DNA of 64,000 nt from Streptomyces luomodiensis (GCF_031679605.1 NZ_CP117522.1:310001-374000), one strand, 5' to 3'; counted from the stretch's first letter, positions 24,670 through 34,217 are shown. The notes: generated from the sequence alone by a model not told the origin. Made by a program: numbers and translations.

Positions 24670-25911
24670 GTGACCACACCGCGGATCGACTACCAGGCAG
24701 TGTTCGCCGTGACGCCCAGCCCCTACCTGCTGCTGACCCCCGACCTGATGATCGTCGCGGCCAATGAGGCGTATCTGCGGGCCACGGGCCGGACCAGGGA
24801 GGAGCTGATCGGCCAGTACCTCTTCGCTGTCCACCCCGACAATCCGGCAGACCCGCATGCCGACGGGGTGCGCAATCTGGACGCCTCCCTGCAGCGCGTT
24901 CTGCAATCGAAGAGACCGGACACGATGGCGGTGCAGAAGTACGACATCCCTGTCTCCGGCCGCCCGGGAGTGTTCCGGGCGAAGTGGTGGTCGCCCATCA
25001 ACACCCCCGTCCTCGGACCTGACGGAGAGGTGCGGTGGATCATCCACCGGGTTGAGGACATGACCGAGTTCGTACTGACCCGCCCTTCTCGCCCACGGCC
25101 GGAGGGCCCAGCCGGGGAGCGCGAGGCGATGGAGGCCGAACTGTATACGCGGATGCGGGAACTCCAGCGCCTCAACGAGGAACTCCGCGAAGCCCACGAC
25201 CGGGAGCGCCGCACGGCCCTCACCCTCCAAGAGGCCATGCTGCACTCCCCCGACCTGGCCGAACACCGAGAGATCGCCGTGCGCTACATGCCCGCCGCCC
25301 GATCACTCAACATCTGCGGCGACTGGTACGACGTGGTGGACCTCTCCAAGGACACCTACACCGTCGCGGTCGGCGACGTGGTCGGCCACGGACTGGAGGC
25401 CGCCACCATCATGGGCATGCTCCGCAGCGCCCTGTCCGCCGCCGTCCGCGCCATTTACGAGCCCGGCAGAGCGATGGACGTCCTCAGCCGCTACGCCAGC
25501 GCCTTCGAGGGGGCACTGGCCACGACCGCGGTCAAGGCCGTGATCGACACCCGTCATCAGCACATCACCTACACCAGCGCCGGCCATCCGCCGCCCGTCC
25601 TGTCCCGGTCGGACGGCACCGTCGTCCTGCTCGACCAGGCCACCGACCCTCCGCTGGGCGTTTTCACCGGCCACGACCAGCGTCCTCAGGCCACGGTGTC
25701 CTACACCCCGGGCGACACGCTGGTGCTCTACACCGACGGACTCATCGAACGCCGCGGCGAGGACATCGACGCCGGTCTGCACCGCCTCACCGACGCCCTC
25801 GCCCGCCACACCTGCCTCAGCCCCGACCAACTGGCCGACACCCTGCTCACCCGCCTCGGCGTGGCCAACGGCGGACGCGACGACATCGCCTTGATCATCG
25901 TCCGGCTGTGA
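24670..25911 (+). CDS. PAS-domain SpoIIE-type serine phosphatase
   Basis: 413 residues. A PAS domain at about 8-130 (VTPSPYLLLTPDLMIVAANE) is joined by a coiled segment (about 152-182) to a PP2C/SpoIIE domain at about 195-413. Metal-binding motifs are visible: GDWYDVVDL, GDVVGHGLEAA, LYTDGLIERR and the terminal GGRDDIALIIVRL. Such proteins dephosphorylate anti-sigma factor antagonists and so release alternative sigma factors on a sensed signal. No kinase or STAS partner adjoins it. GTG start with CAGGAG upstream. Confidence 0.9.
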   Translation: MTTPRIDYQAVFAVTPSPYLLLTPDLMIVAANEAYLRATGRTREELIGQYLFAVHPDNPADPHADGVRNLDASLQRVLQSKRPDTMAVQKYDIPVSGRPGVFRAKWWSPINTPVLGPDGEVRWIIHRVEDMTEFVLTRPSRPRPEGPAGEREAMEAELYTRMRELQRLNEELREAHDRERRTALTLQEAMLHSPDLAEHREIAVRYMPAARSLNICGDWYDVVDLSKDTYTVAVGDVVGHGLEAATIMGMLRSALSAAVRAIYEPGRAMDVLSRYASAFEGALATTAVKAVIDTRHQHITYTSAGHPPPVLSRSDGTVVLLDQATDPPLGVFTGHDQRPQATVSYTPGDTLVLYTDGLIERRGEDIDAGLHRLTDALARHTCLSPDQLADTLLTRLGVANGGRDDIALIIVRL

Positions 25912-26014
25912 CCCCGCGGACGCGCACGCCGGCGTTTCGCTGTCCGGTCCGCCGTCGCGCGGCCCCGTGCCGTCGGACACGCGGCGATGGCGACGCACGG
26001 CGGATCACCGTCAG

Positions 26015-27055
26015 CTACCTGCCGGTCGGTCCGCCGCTCGCCGACGGCACCCCGTGATGGTCGCCGGACCTTCCGGCCTCGCTCAGGCGGGGTCCGCGGC
26101 CGGTGTCCGGATGGAGAGCGAGACCTTCGGGCGGCTGGACCTGTTCAGCCGTACCCCGCCCGGAACGGCCGCGAGGTGCCTGGGGCAGGCAGGTGGTGAT
26201 CACTCCGGCGGAGATCAGTGCGCAACCGGCCCACGCCGAGGGCGAGAGGTGCTCGTGGAGGAGGAGCACACCGATCAGGGCCGCGGCCAGGGGTTCGGCG
26301 AGGCTGAGCGTCCCGGCCGTGGTCGCCCGCACCCGGCTGAGACCTGCGGTGAACAGCCAGTACGCGGCGGCGGTGGTGGCTATACCCAGCCAGGCGATCA
26401 AGGCGAGGGTGGCCTCGTCGCGCAGCGGGGCGGCATCCTCGACCAGCCAGGGCAGCAGGGGCAGGGAGCCCACCAGCAAAGAGAGCGCGGAGAGCGTGGG
26501 CAGGTGGGTGGCGGGAGCGACGACGGCCAGCTTCTTGGCGAACACGGTGTACAGGCCGTAGCAGGTACCGGCGGCCACGGCCAGGAACAGGCCGAGCGGA
26601 TCCACGTGGGCGCTTCCCGGTGCCAGCAGGAGAGCGCAGCCGGCGACGGCCGCGACCGTGCTGACCAGCCAGGCGGTGCCCATCCGTTCACCGGTGACCC
26701 ACCGGGCACACAGGCCGGTCGCCGCAGGGGCAGTGCCCAGGGCGATCACCGTGGCCAGAGCCGCGCCGGTCCGCGCCACCGAGGACAGGAAAGCCGCTTG
26801 ATAGATGCCCGTCGAGAACGCGCAGATCAGCAGCGGGCTCAAGACCGTACGCGCGGCGAGAGCCCGCACCATTTTCGGGCGCACGGTGAACGCCCCCAGG
26901 ACCAGCCCACCCGTGAGCAGCCGCCACCCGCCGAGGGCCGCCGGCGTCATGGAGCTGGACGCCAGCACTTGGGCGGGGCCGACAGTGCCCCACAGCACCG
27001 CCGCCGCCAGCACCAGACTCGCGCCGAATGCGGGGGCGTTCGTTCGTGTACTCAT
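26015..27055 (-). CDS. EamA/DMT-family transporter
   Basis: 346 residues with ten hydrophobic segments in two EamA repeats: the first contains LWGTVGPAQ and GWRLLTGGLVLG, the second ends with LAEPLAAALIGVLLLHE, the typical second-repeat motif. This is an inner-membrane exporter of the RhaT/YdcZ type, often of amino acids or metabolites. The ATG at 27055 starts the first helix cleanly. An unusual 55-residue hydrophilic tail follows the last helix, possibly from loss of the original stop. Confidence 0.85.
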   Translation of the reverse strand: MSTRTNAPAFGASLVLAAAVLWGTVGPAQVLASSSMTPAALGGWRLLTGGLVLGAFTVRPKMVRALAARTVLSPLLICAFSTGIYQAAFLSSVARTGAALATVIALGTAPAATGLCARWVTGERMGTAWLVSTVAAVAGCALLLAPGSAHVDPLGLFLAVAAGTCYGLYTVFAKKLAVVAPATHLPTLSALSLLVGSLPLLPWLVEDAAPLRDEATLALIAWLGIATTAAAYWLFTAGLSRVRATTAGTLSLAEPLAAALIGVLLLHEHLSPSAWAGCALISAGVITTCLPQAPRGRSGRGTAEQVQPPEGLALHPDTGRGPRLSEAGRSGDHHGVPSASGGPTGR

Positions 27056-27445
27056 GACGAGCGAGACTAAGCAGAAGTCCGAGACAGCACACTGCTGGGC
27101 GCATGTCGTTCGGCGAAAGGCGAATTTCATAGAACGTGATGCGCCGGGCCGGGTCCTTCTGCGCGAACCGCGGAACGATGCACGGCAGACGACGCGGCCG
27201 TCATGGGGTTCGGTGAGCGGGGGCAGCGTCTGGAGCCGGGCGAGTGCCCGACGGTGGACGGCCACGGCGGCGCTCAGGACCGTCCGCTGCCCTCGGCAGT
27301 GCGGCGCCGGCTGTTACCGCGACCGGCCTCGAGCCACCCGGCGTTCTCGGCGCAGGCCGGAGGCCAGGGCCGCGGCACAACGCGGCACGCCGCGCCTGCG
27401 GAAATCCTGTCGCTCCCCGGTGCGCGTGGCATTTGGCCTGAGCGC
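27056..27445. other. 390-bp stretch without a supported gene
   Basis: Contains the promoter region of the EamA gene and the leader of the plus-strand Cys-rich protein gene. Open frames run through it on both strands but none shows a ribosome site or a recognised family. Confidence 0.4.
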
Positions 27446-27802
27446 ATGCCTCCCGCGAAGACCTCGTACGTGTGCCTGCCGTGCCGGGCCTCGTACAAGC
27501 AGCCCTACCTCGGTGACCACGCCCGGCTCTGCCCGCGCTGCGCGAAGCCGATGATCCACGTGGGGTCCGCCTTCGCCGCCCCGCGCCGACGGGACACGCA
27601 GGGATGGAGGGTACTTTCCGTGCTGCTCCACGCAGGCGTGCGATTCCACAAGAGCTGCTGTGGAGGTCCCGGCTACCGCCCACGCACCCTGCACGAGGTA
27701 CGCGAACGGATGAGGTACGCCCGGACTACCGGGGAGCCGTTCGCCCAGGCGCTCGTCCGCCGTGAGCTTCATATGCGGCGAGACCGGTCACCGCGGAGTT
27801 GA
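27446..27802 (+). CDS. Cys-rich putative zinc-ribbon protein
   Basis: 118 residues beginning MPPAKTSYVCLPCRASYKQP. Two CxxC pairs (VCLPC near 10-14 and LCPRC near 31-35) form a classic zinc ribbon, followed by a basic region and a CC pair (FHKSCCGGPGYRPRTL). I recall this as a widespread, uncharacterised Streptomyces family, sometimes mislabelled as deoxyxylulose-phosphate synthase. Nucleic-acid binding is a reasonable guess from the ribbon and basic surface. The frame is open upstream but without family similarity. Confidence 0.7.
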   Translation: MPPAKTSYVCLPCRASYKQPYLGDHARLCPRCAKPMIHVGSAFAAPRRRDTQGWRVLSVLLHAGVRFHKSCCGGPGYRPRTLHEVRERMRYARTTGEPFAQALVRRELHMRRDRSPRS

Positions 27803-28477
27803 GCACGGTGCGAACGGGGCCGCGCCCGCCCGCCGTCCGCACCTCCCCTCCAGGGCCGTCGACGGCTTCGCTCTGTCCCAGCGTGGCCTCAGCGCGGTAT
27901 CTCTTCCCGCAGGTCATGGGGTGGGACATCCCATTTTTGCCCCGGACCGGCCGTCTTCCGGTGCGGTAGGGGGCCCAACCAGCGAAACTCATTGCTGCGA
28001 GCGGGGCCGGCACCACCGGCCTCGCTCCTGACGGGGCCCGGGAGGGCCTGGCCGACGCCCCACGGGGGTGGGTATCGGCCGGGCCCGACCGCCCGGTAAG
28101 CCGCCTGCGCGATGAGCGAGTCGAGGGCGGCCTGTTCGCACGACGCCGCGCTGGCGGCTCCGCCTCCGTCGGTCAGGGCCACCTTGCCCGAAGACGGCGC
28201 CCGATGACCGCGCATCGCCGCCAGAACCTCGGCGAGAGGTGCCAAGCCACGTATTCGATGCCGAACGATGTGCTCCGGCCTCCTCCGGGCGGGCCATCGG
28301 CGTTTCGGCCAACCAGTCCGCGCGGTGCGCTCTTGCGGGACAAGGGTCCATGCATCCGACACCTTCCGCCATCCGCACAGCGCCGGGTTTCACAGACCGG
28401 CCGAAAGACAGGTGTTCGAAAGGTGGGCGGCGTCGTTGAACCCGGCGACACCGCCACACCGTCGGGAGGGAGCCACG
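27803..28477. other. 675-bp stretch without a supported gene
   Basis: A minus-strand frame at 27889-28362 is open but has no ribosome site, no recognisable family and a composition like noise. The final 20 bases hold GGGAGGGAG, the ribosome site of the ABC transporter. Nothing else is supported. Confidence 0.4.
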
Positions 28478-30484
28478 TTGACAACGGCCGGACCACGCCG
28501 CGATACGCCGCAGAACGCGAAAACCACCACAGTCGAGGACGGGATCTCCAACGCGGAGCGCGAGCTCTACGGGGGCAGACTCCGCTACGACCAGTCCTAT
28601 GTGCGCCACGAGGGCCCGCTGACCCGGCTCTCGTTCGGGCACATGGCCGCCGCGCTGCCGCGCATGGCGGGCATGGTGCTGCGCACCGGCTGGCGGACGG
28701 ACCCACGGGCCCTGGCCGGCGTCGTCGCGGCCCAGATCGGGCAGGGGGTGACGGCCGCGTGGGGGCTGGTCGCGGTGAACTCCATGCTCACCCGGCTGTT
28801 CGCGAACGGTCCGACCGCGGACAAGCTCCGCGACGCCCTGCCGGCGCTGACGGTGCTGGCCGTCACCGCGGTGGGCGCGGCGCTGCTGGCGGCGTGGTCG
28901 ACGGCGATGTCGGGCCGGCTGGAGCCCCAGGTGGAACGGGCCGTCTCCGCGCGGTACTACGAGGCCGTCACCCGTGTCGAGGTGGAGGCGACCGAGCGGC
29001 CGGAGATCCAGCGCGTCCTGGAGGCGGGCAGGTTCGGCACCGACTCCGCCCGCAGCATGCTCCGCCTGTCGGTGGGAGTGGGCAATGTGCTCATCGGCAT
29101 GGTGGCGGCCGCGGTCGTCCTGGCGTCGCTGCACTGGACCCTCCTGCCGATGCTGCTGGCGATCGCGCTGCCCAAGGGGTGGGGCGCGGTGCGTTCCGCG
29201 CGCCGCGAGTACGTGTCACGGCTGGCCTGGGTCGACCACCGGCGGGCGATCGTCTCGCTGCTGTCGTATCTGACCCGCCCGCATGCGGCCGGAGAGATCC
29301 GCGTGCACGCGGCCGGGAGCAAGCTGCTGTCGAGCTACCAGGAGATGTCCAGGCAGACGGAGGCCGAGCAGCGGCGGCTGGCCCGTGCGCAGGCCTCCAC
29401 GGACCTGGTCGCCGGTGGCTTCGCGGGTCTGGCGTCGCTGGCCTGCTACGGGGTCCTGTGGTGGCTGCTGGCGAGCGGTGGGCTGCCGCTCGCCGTCGGC
29501 GGCACCGCGGTCATCGCCATCCGTAACTCGACCGCACGGCTCACCTCCCTCGTCCAGCAGGTCAACCGCCTCTACGAGGAACTGCTGTTCCTCACGGACA
29601 CGGAGACCGCCATCGAGCTGGCCACCGAGCACGCCATCCCGTCCGCCGGGGCCCCGCTGCCCTCGTCCGTGCGCGCGGTGCGGGTGGCGGACGTGTCGTT
29701 CACCTACCCGGGGGCGGCCTCCCCGTCGCTGACGGGGGTGAGCCTGTCGGTCCACCGGGGCGAGGTGACGGCCCTGGTGGGCGCGAACGGTTCCGGGAAG
29801 ACCACCCTGACCAAGGTGCTCGCCGGGCTGCTGGTCCCCGGCGAGGGGGAGGTGTGGTGGGAGGGTGAGGACGGCAACCGGGTCGAGCTGCGGGAGGCCG
29901 ACCGGGCCCAGGTCTTCCACGCGGTCGGGATGCTGGCGCAGGACTTCCCGCGCTGGGAGATGACGGCCGCCGCGAACGTGGCCATCGGCGCCGGCGACCG
30001 TCCCCGGGACATGGACCGCGTCAAGGACGCCGCACGGGCCGCCGATGTGCTGGGGCTGCTCGAAGGACTGCCGCACGGCTTCGACTCGATCGTCTTCAAG
30101 GGCTATGAGCGCGGTGTCCAGCTTTCGGGCGGGCAGTGGCAGAAGCTCGGCACCGCGCGCAGCCTGTATCGTGGCGCGCCGTTCCTGTTCGTCGACGAGC
30201 CGACGTCGGCGCTCGATCCGCATGCGGAGATCGCGGCGTTCGAAGGACTGCGGTCGCTCGCCCGGGAGGGGTGTGCGGTCGTGCTGGTCACCCACAGGCT
30301 CGCGGCGACCGCGACGGCCGACCGCATCTACGTCCTCGAGCAGGGGCGTGTCGTCGAAGAGGGCACCCATGAAGAGCTGATGGCGCGCGAGGACGGACTC
30401 TACCGGGGGATGTTCACCGCCCAGGCCGCGCAGTACGGGCACACCGTCCCGTCGGCGGGCACACTGCCGGCCCCACGGGGATGA
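28478..30484 (+). CDS. ABC half-exporter (fused permease and ATPase)
   Basis: 668 residues. Two N-terminal-half clusters of hydrophobic helices (about 80-380) form a type-I exporter domain; the ATPase follows at about 400-640 with Walker A GANGSGKTT, Q-loop MLAQDFPRW, signature QLSGGQWQK, Walker B FLFVDEPTSALD and switch His in VTHR. It resembles exporters from peptide or lantibiotic loci, but no precursor, modification or immunity gene is next to it. TTG at 28478 is selected for the GGGAGGGAG at five bases. It probably works as a homodimer at the inner membrane. Confidence 0.88.
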   Translation: MTTAGPRRDTPQNAKTTTVEDGISNAERELYGGRLRYDQSYVRHEGPLTRLSFGHMAAALPRMAGMVLRTGWRTDPRALAGVVAAQIGQGVTAAWGLVAVNSMLTRLFANGPTADKLRDALPALTVLAVTAVGAALLAAWSTAMSGRLEPQVERAVSARYYEAVTRVEVEATERPEIQRVLEAGRFGTDSARSMLRLSVGVGNVLIGMVAAAVVLASLHWTLLPMLLAIALPKGWGAVRSARREYVSRLAWVDHRRAIVSLLSYLTRPHAAGEIRVHAAGSKLLSSYQEMSRQTEAEQRRLARAQASTDLVAGGFAGLASLACYGVLWWLLASGGLPLAVGGTAVIAIRNSTARLTSLVQQVNRLYEELLFLTDTETAIELATEHAIPSAGAPLPSSVRAVRVADVSFTYPGAASPSLTGVSLSVHRGEVTALVGANGSGKTTLTKVLAGLLVPGEGEVWWEGEDGNRVELREADRAQVFHAVGMLAQDFPRWEMTAAANVAIGAGDRPRDMDRVKDAARAADVLGLLEGLPHGFDSIVFKGYERGVQLSGGQWQKLGTARSLYRGAPFLFVDEPTSALDPHAEIAAFEGLRSLAREGCAVVLVTHRLAATATADRIYVLEQGRVVEEGTHEELMAREDGLYRGMFTAQAAQYGHTVPSAGTLPAPRG

Positions 30485-30503
30485 CCGGCACACGCTGCTC
30501 GGC

Positions 30504-31433
30504 TCAGGCTTCCGCCACGTCCGTACGGCGCCGGGCGAAGTCCACGGTGCGGGCGTAGCAGCCCGTCACCTCCTCGTCGGCCAGGCCCGCCCAGAGGTGG
30601 TTGCCGCCGGTGACCAGGTGCAGGTCCGGGTGGTGCCCGGCCGCCCGCAGGGCCTCGGCGAGACGGACGGACTGCCGGGCGGGCACCAGGGCGTCGTCGG
30701 TGCCGTGCTGGATGAGGAACGGCGGCGCGTGCGTGCTCACATGGGTGACCGGGCTGGCGTCGCGCGCCGCCTCGGGTCTGTCCGCCGGGGCCCCGCCGAG
30801 CAGCATGGCCTCGAAGGAGGCCGGGTCGTGCGGGTCGTAGGCGCCCGGCGGCCGGTCCTCGGCGAGTCCCGGCAGGTCGGTGGGGGCGTACCAGGTGACG
30901 CAGCCGGTGATGGTGGCGGTGTCGGTACGGGTGTGCCCGGTCAGTGCGGTCAGAGCGGCGAGGTGTCCCCCGGCGGACTCGCCCCACAGTACGGTCCGCG
31001 CGGTGTCGAGGCCGAGGCCGGCGGCGCGGGTGTGGAGCCAGGCCAGTGCGGCGGCCAGGTCGTCGGCCTGGGCGGGGTACGGCGCCTCGCCGCTGAGGCG
31101 GTAGTCGGGGCAGGCCACGGCGAACCCGGCCTGGGCCAACCGGGCGAAGGGGCCCGGCCGCCAGTGGCGGAAGCGCGGGCCGAGATCGTCCCGCAGGCCC
31201 GTGCGCCAGGCACCGCCGTGGACGAACACGACGACGGGCACGCATCCGGTGGCGTCCTCGGGCAGCCACAGGTCGACGGTCAGCGGGCGGCTGCCGTCCG
31301 GTATCGCGTAGACGGCGCCGCGCAGGAGCCGCACGCCCGCGGCGGGGGCAGCCGGCGGGGGCAGGGGCAGGGCCGCCGGGTCGGGCGGTGCCAGCAGGTG
31401 CGGTGGGAGCGGCGTGGGACCGCGGTCGGTCAC
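30504..31433 (-). CDS. Alpha/beta hydrolase, HSL-type esterase
   Basis: 309 residues. Oxyanion motif VFVHGGAWR at about 92-100, nucleophile in WGESAGGHLAAL, Asp in IQHGTDDALVP and His in TGGNHLW give the complete catalytic triad of the hormone-sensitive-lipase/kynurenine formamidase-like group. Its GTG overlaps the stop of the amidohydrolase gene by four bases (GTGA), so both products are made together. A Pro-rich N-terminal stretch (about 5-40) precedes the fold. Likely cleaves an ester or amide of the compound processed by its neighbours. Confidence 0.83.
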   Translation of the reverse strand: MTDRGPTPLPPHLLAPPDPAALPLPPPAAPAAGVRLLRGAVYAIPDGSRPLTVDLWLPEDATGCVPVVVFVHGGAWRTGLRDDLGPRFRHWRPGPFARLAQAGFAVACPDYRLSGEAPYPAQADDLAAALAWLHTRAAGLGLDTARTVLWGESAGGHLAALTALTGHTRTDTATITGCVTWYAPTDLPGLAEDRPPGAYDPHDPASFEAMLLGGAPADRPEAARDASPVTHVSTHAPPFLIQHGTDDALVPARQSVRLAEALRAAGHHPDLHLVTGGNHLWAGLADEEVTGCYARTVDFARRRTDVAEA

Positions 31434-32416
31434 GAGGGGGACTCCGTGGATCGGCGGGGAGTGCGGGGCAGGACGCGGCGGGCGTTGGCGGTGGTCAGCG
31501 CCCGCCAGCTCACGGCGCCTTCGGGTGCCGGAGCGGAGTCCAGGCCCGCGATGTGGGCCTGGACCGCGGCGGCTGGGGTCCAGCAGTGGTCGCTGCCGTA
31601 CAGGAGCCGGTCGGTGCCCGCCAGTCCCAGCAGGGCGGGGAGCTGGCGGGGCAGGGCGGGTCCGGCGAGGTCGTAGTAGAGCCGGCCGAGCTGTTCGACG
31701 GCGGTGGGCGACTCCGGGCGCGGCGGCATGAACATGTTCATGAATCCGTCGATGCGGTCGGCCAGGACCGGCAGGGCGCCACCGCAGTGCGGCACGATCA
31801 CGGTGAGGTCGCGGTGGCGCTCCAGGGTGCCCGCCATGAGCAGGTCGGTGACGCTGCGGGCGGTGTCGAAGATGAACTCGATCATCGGCCGGGGGCGCCC
31901 GAGGGCGGACCGCTCCCAGCACACCGGGGACGTCGGGTGCAGGAAAACCACCGCGCCGCGCCGGTCGAGCTCGGCCCACACCGGCTCCAGGTCCCCGTTG
32001 CCGAGGTAGTTGCCGTGGGTGTTGGTCTCCAGGATCACGCCGTCGGCGTTCAGGTCGTCGTAGGCGTAGGCGATCTCCTCCAGGGCGCCGTCGACGTCCG
32101 GCAGGGGCAACGAGGCGAACAGGCCGAAACGGCCCGGGTGCTCGCGTACGGTCTCGGCGCCTGCCTCGTTGACCTCACGGGCCAGGCGGCGGGCGGCGGT
32201 GTCGTCGCCGAAGTGGATGCCCGGGGAGGAGATCGAGAGCATCGCGGTCTCGATGGCGCAGCGGTCCATCAGCTCCAGGTGGGCGGTGGCCGACCAGGTG
32301 GGCCAGGCGGGGACGCCGTCGGGAAGTTCGTGCCCGGCGGCGCGCGCCTGGCGGACGTAGGAGTCGGTGACGAAGTGGGCGTGGACGTCGAGGTATCCAG
32401 GGGTGTCGCAGGACAT
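31430..32416 (-). CDS. Amidohydrolase-2 family decarboxylase-like enzyme
   Basis: 328 residues of an amidohydrolase-2 TIM barrel. Metal ligands are visible as DVHAHF (His12, His14), VVFLHPTSP, IVPHCGGALP and LYGSDHCW. Family members with the HxH start include 6-methylsalicylate decarboxylase and aminocarboxymuconate-semialdehyde decarboxylase; the hydrolase versus decarboxylase choice cannot be made from sequence alone. It is coupled to the esterase downstream and lies 123 bases after the cupin gene, together divergent from an AraC regulator. Confidence 0.85.
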   Translation of the reverse strand: MSCDTPGYLDVHAHFVTDSYVRQARAAGHELPDGVPAWPTWSATAHLELMDRCAIETAMLSISSPGIHFGDDTAARRLAREVNEAGAETVREHPGRFGLFASLPLPDVDGALEEIAYAYDDLNADGVILETNTHGNYLGNGDLEPVWAELDRRGAVVFLHPTSPVCWERSALGRPRPMIEFIFDTARSVTDLLMAGTLERHRDLTVIVPHCGGALPVLADRIDGFMNMFMPPRPESPTAVEQLGRLYYDLAGPALPRQLPALLGLAGTDRLLYGSDHCWTPAAAVQAHIAGLDSAPAPEGAVSWRALTTANARRVLPRTPRRSTESPS

Positions 32417-32539
32417 GGGCCCTTCCGGTGTCTTCGGCGGACGGTGCGGGGGGGCGGTGCGGGCGACTCGGCACGTGCCACCGGGGTGTCCGTACCGACC
32501 AGTGGCCGGCGAACGGCGCCTTCGGACAGGCGTGGTCGC

Positions 32540-33100
32540 TCAGCCGCCGGTGCGCCACTGGTGGTCGGGCAGGAAGCGCACGTCGTACTGGCGCGGCACG
32601 GTGGCGAACGTATGCGGTTCCGGCACGAACGGCTCCTGGGGGAGGCCGAGTTCGGCCGTGGGCGTGCCGAGGTTCTCGAAGAACCGCTCGAAGGTTCCGC
32701 CGGGGCCCGCGGCCACGCCCACGATGCGGCTGTGATGGCGCTCGATGCGGTAGGCGTGCGGGCAGTTCTTGGGGACGAACCCGAAGTCACCACTGGTGAG
32801 CAGCTTCTCGTACTGCTCGCCCGCCAGGTCCTCGACGAACAGGCGCACCGCGCCGTCGGTGATGTAGAAGACCTCGTAGGTGTCCGGGTGGGAGTGAGCG
32901 GGGATGGTGTCTCCCTTGGGGCCCTCGCAGGTGAAGAAGTTGAAGGTGTTCTCGGTCTGCTCACCACCGGCGTAGATGGTGAACAGGTCCGTGAAGAGGT
33001 GGGCGCGGTCCCCCATGCCCTTCTCGATGAAGTAGGGCCGGCCCGGCTCGGGCGGGATGCGGGAGCTCTGGCGGTAACGGGTGGCGAACTCGATCGTCAT
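32540..33100 (-). CDS. Cupin protein, quercetin 2,3-dioxygenase-like
   Basis: 186 residues with a single cupin barrel. Metal motif 1 is PAHSHPDTYEVFYITDG (two His and a Glu); motif 2 is GDFGFVPKNCPHAYRI (His). It resembles the bacterial QueD-like cupins that open aromatic or enediol substrates with oxygen. AGGAAGGA supports the ATG at 33100. It is first in line with the amidohydrolase and esterase and divergent from AraC, suggesting an aromatic acid degradation set. Confidence 0.8.
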   Translation of the reverse strand: MTIEFATRYRQSSRIPPEPGRPYFIEKGMGDRAHLFTDLFTIYAGGEQTENTFNFFTCEGPKGDTIPAHSHPDTYEVFYITDGAVRLFVEDLAGEQYEKLLTSGDFGFVPKNCPHAYRIERHHSRIVGVAAGPGGTFERFFENLGTPTAELGLPQEPFVPEPHTFATVPRQYDVRFLPDHQWRTGG

Positions 33101-33206
33101 GGCGATCCTTCCTGAGGGCGGGTCACGGCTCGTGGCTCGGTGGCGCTTCCCGTCGGCCAATCTAGGACGGGCGGGCGGGAGCGGCCGACGTAGACTCGGG
33201 CAGGCG

Positions 33207-34112
33207 ATGAAGAAAAACGGACAGATCGCGGCCGATCGAGCGGCGACCGGCATCCCGGCCGTGTCGTACCGCCCGACACCCGGTCGGCCGCCCGGTCTGG
33301 AAGTCCTCGACCTTCCCGGGCTCGCCGCCCGCGCCGACGCGCGGGGGCTGCCCCTCACCATGCCCGCGCGTCCAGCCTTCCACCTGATCGTCGCGGTGCG
33401 CGGCGGGCGTCTGGAGTGCTCGGTGGACCTCACCTCGTACACGCTGGGCGCGGGCGACTGGCTGTGGGTGTGGCCAGGGCAGGTGCTGCGGTTCCCGGAC
33501 GGAGCCGGTGCCGGCGACGCCACCGCGCTGGTCTTTCCGTCCGGCTTCCCCAGTGCGGCGACGGACGCTCTCATCCGGGACGGCGAAGACGTCCCGCACC
33601 GTCTCATCACACCGGACCCGCCCCGTCAGGCCGCCTTGCTCGGCCTCCTGGACGCGCTGGTGGCGGAGCACGCCGAGCTGTCCGGTCTGGCGCTGGAGGC
33701 GTACCTCGAGACACTGCGCAACCTGCTGTCGGTGATCGTCATCCGGCTGGTCCATCTCGCCGACCCGCGACGGCGGAGGGACTCCGGCAGCAGCGAACCG
33801 TTCCACCGGTTCCGGCGGGCTGTCGAGGAGGACTTCCACCGCACCCACCGCGTGGAGGACTACGCCGCCCGGCTCGGCTACAGCGCCCGCACGCTCACCC
33901 GTGCCACCCGGGCGGCCGTCGGCTGCGGCGCCAAGCGCTACATCGACGACCGGGTGGTGCTGGAGGCGAAACGCCTGCTCGTCCACACCTCGCTGGCACA
34001 GGCCGTCATCGGCGAGCGCGTCGGATTCGCCCTCCCGACGGTCTTCAGCGCGTTCTTCCACCGGCGCACCGGTATGACGCCGACCGAGTTCCGGTCGGTG
34101 GCCAGACCTTGA
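33207..34112 (+). CDS. AraC-family transcriptional regulator
   Basis: 301 residues. The N-terminal cupin-like sensor domain (about 25-160) includes LTSYTLGAGDWLWVWPGQVL; the C-terminal double helix-turn-helix (about 205-300) includes YAARLGYSARTLTRATRAA and FALPTVFSAFFHRRTGMTP. It probably activates the divergent cupin-amidohydrolase-esterase genes, 106 bases away, in response to their substrate. An 8-bp hairpin follows the stop. Confidence 0.88.
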   Translation: MKKNGQIAADRAATGIPAVSYRPTPGRPPGLEVLDLPGLAARADARGLPLTMPARPAFHLIVAVRGGRLECSVDLTSYTLGAGDWLWVWPGQVLRFPDGAGAGDATALVFPSGFPSAATDALIRDGEDVPHRLITPDPPRQAALLGLLDALVAEHAELSGLALEAYLETLRNLLSVIVIRLVHLADPRRRRDSGSSEPFHRFRRAVEEDFHRTHRVEDYAARLGYSARTLTRATRAAVGCGAKRYIDDRVVLEAKRLLVHTSLAQAVIGERVGFALPTVFSAFFHRRTGMTPTEFRSVARP

Positions 34113-34121
34113 GCAGCGGTC

Positions 34122-34140
34122 CTCGGCGACTGTCGCCGAG
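34122..34140 (+). terminator. Short hairpin after the AraC gene
   Basis: CTCGGCGA-CTG-TCGCCGAG is a perfect 8-bp stem with a three-base loop, ten bases after the AraC stop and before the convergent DMT gene. Confidence 0.55.
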
Positions 34141-34217
34141 ATCGGCGGAGAAAACGGTGCTGTTCGACGGCGCCTTCGACGGGCCGGGAGCCGCGGTCGC
34201 GTGGGACGCGATGTCCC

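Noticed and set aside
27889-28362. A 157-codon minus-strand frame in the gap before the ABC exporter
   Set aside because: No ribosome site, no recognised family, and composition like other shadow frames.
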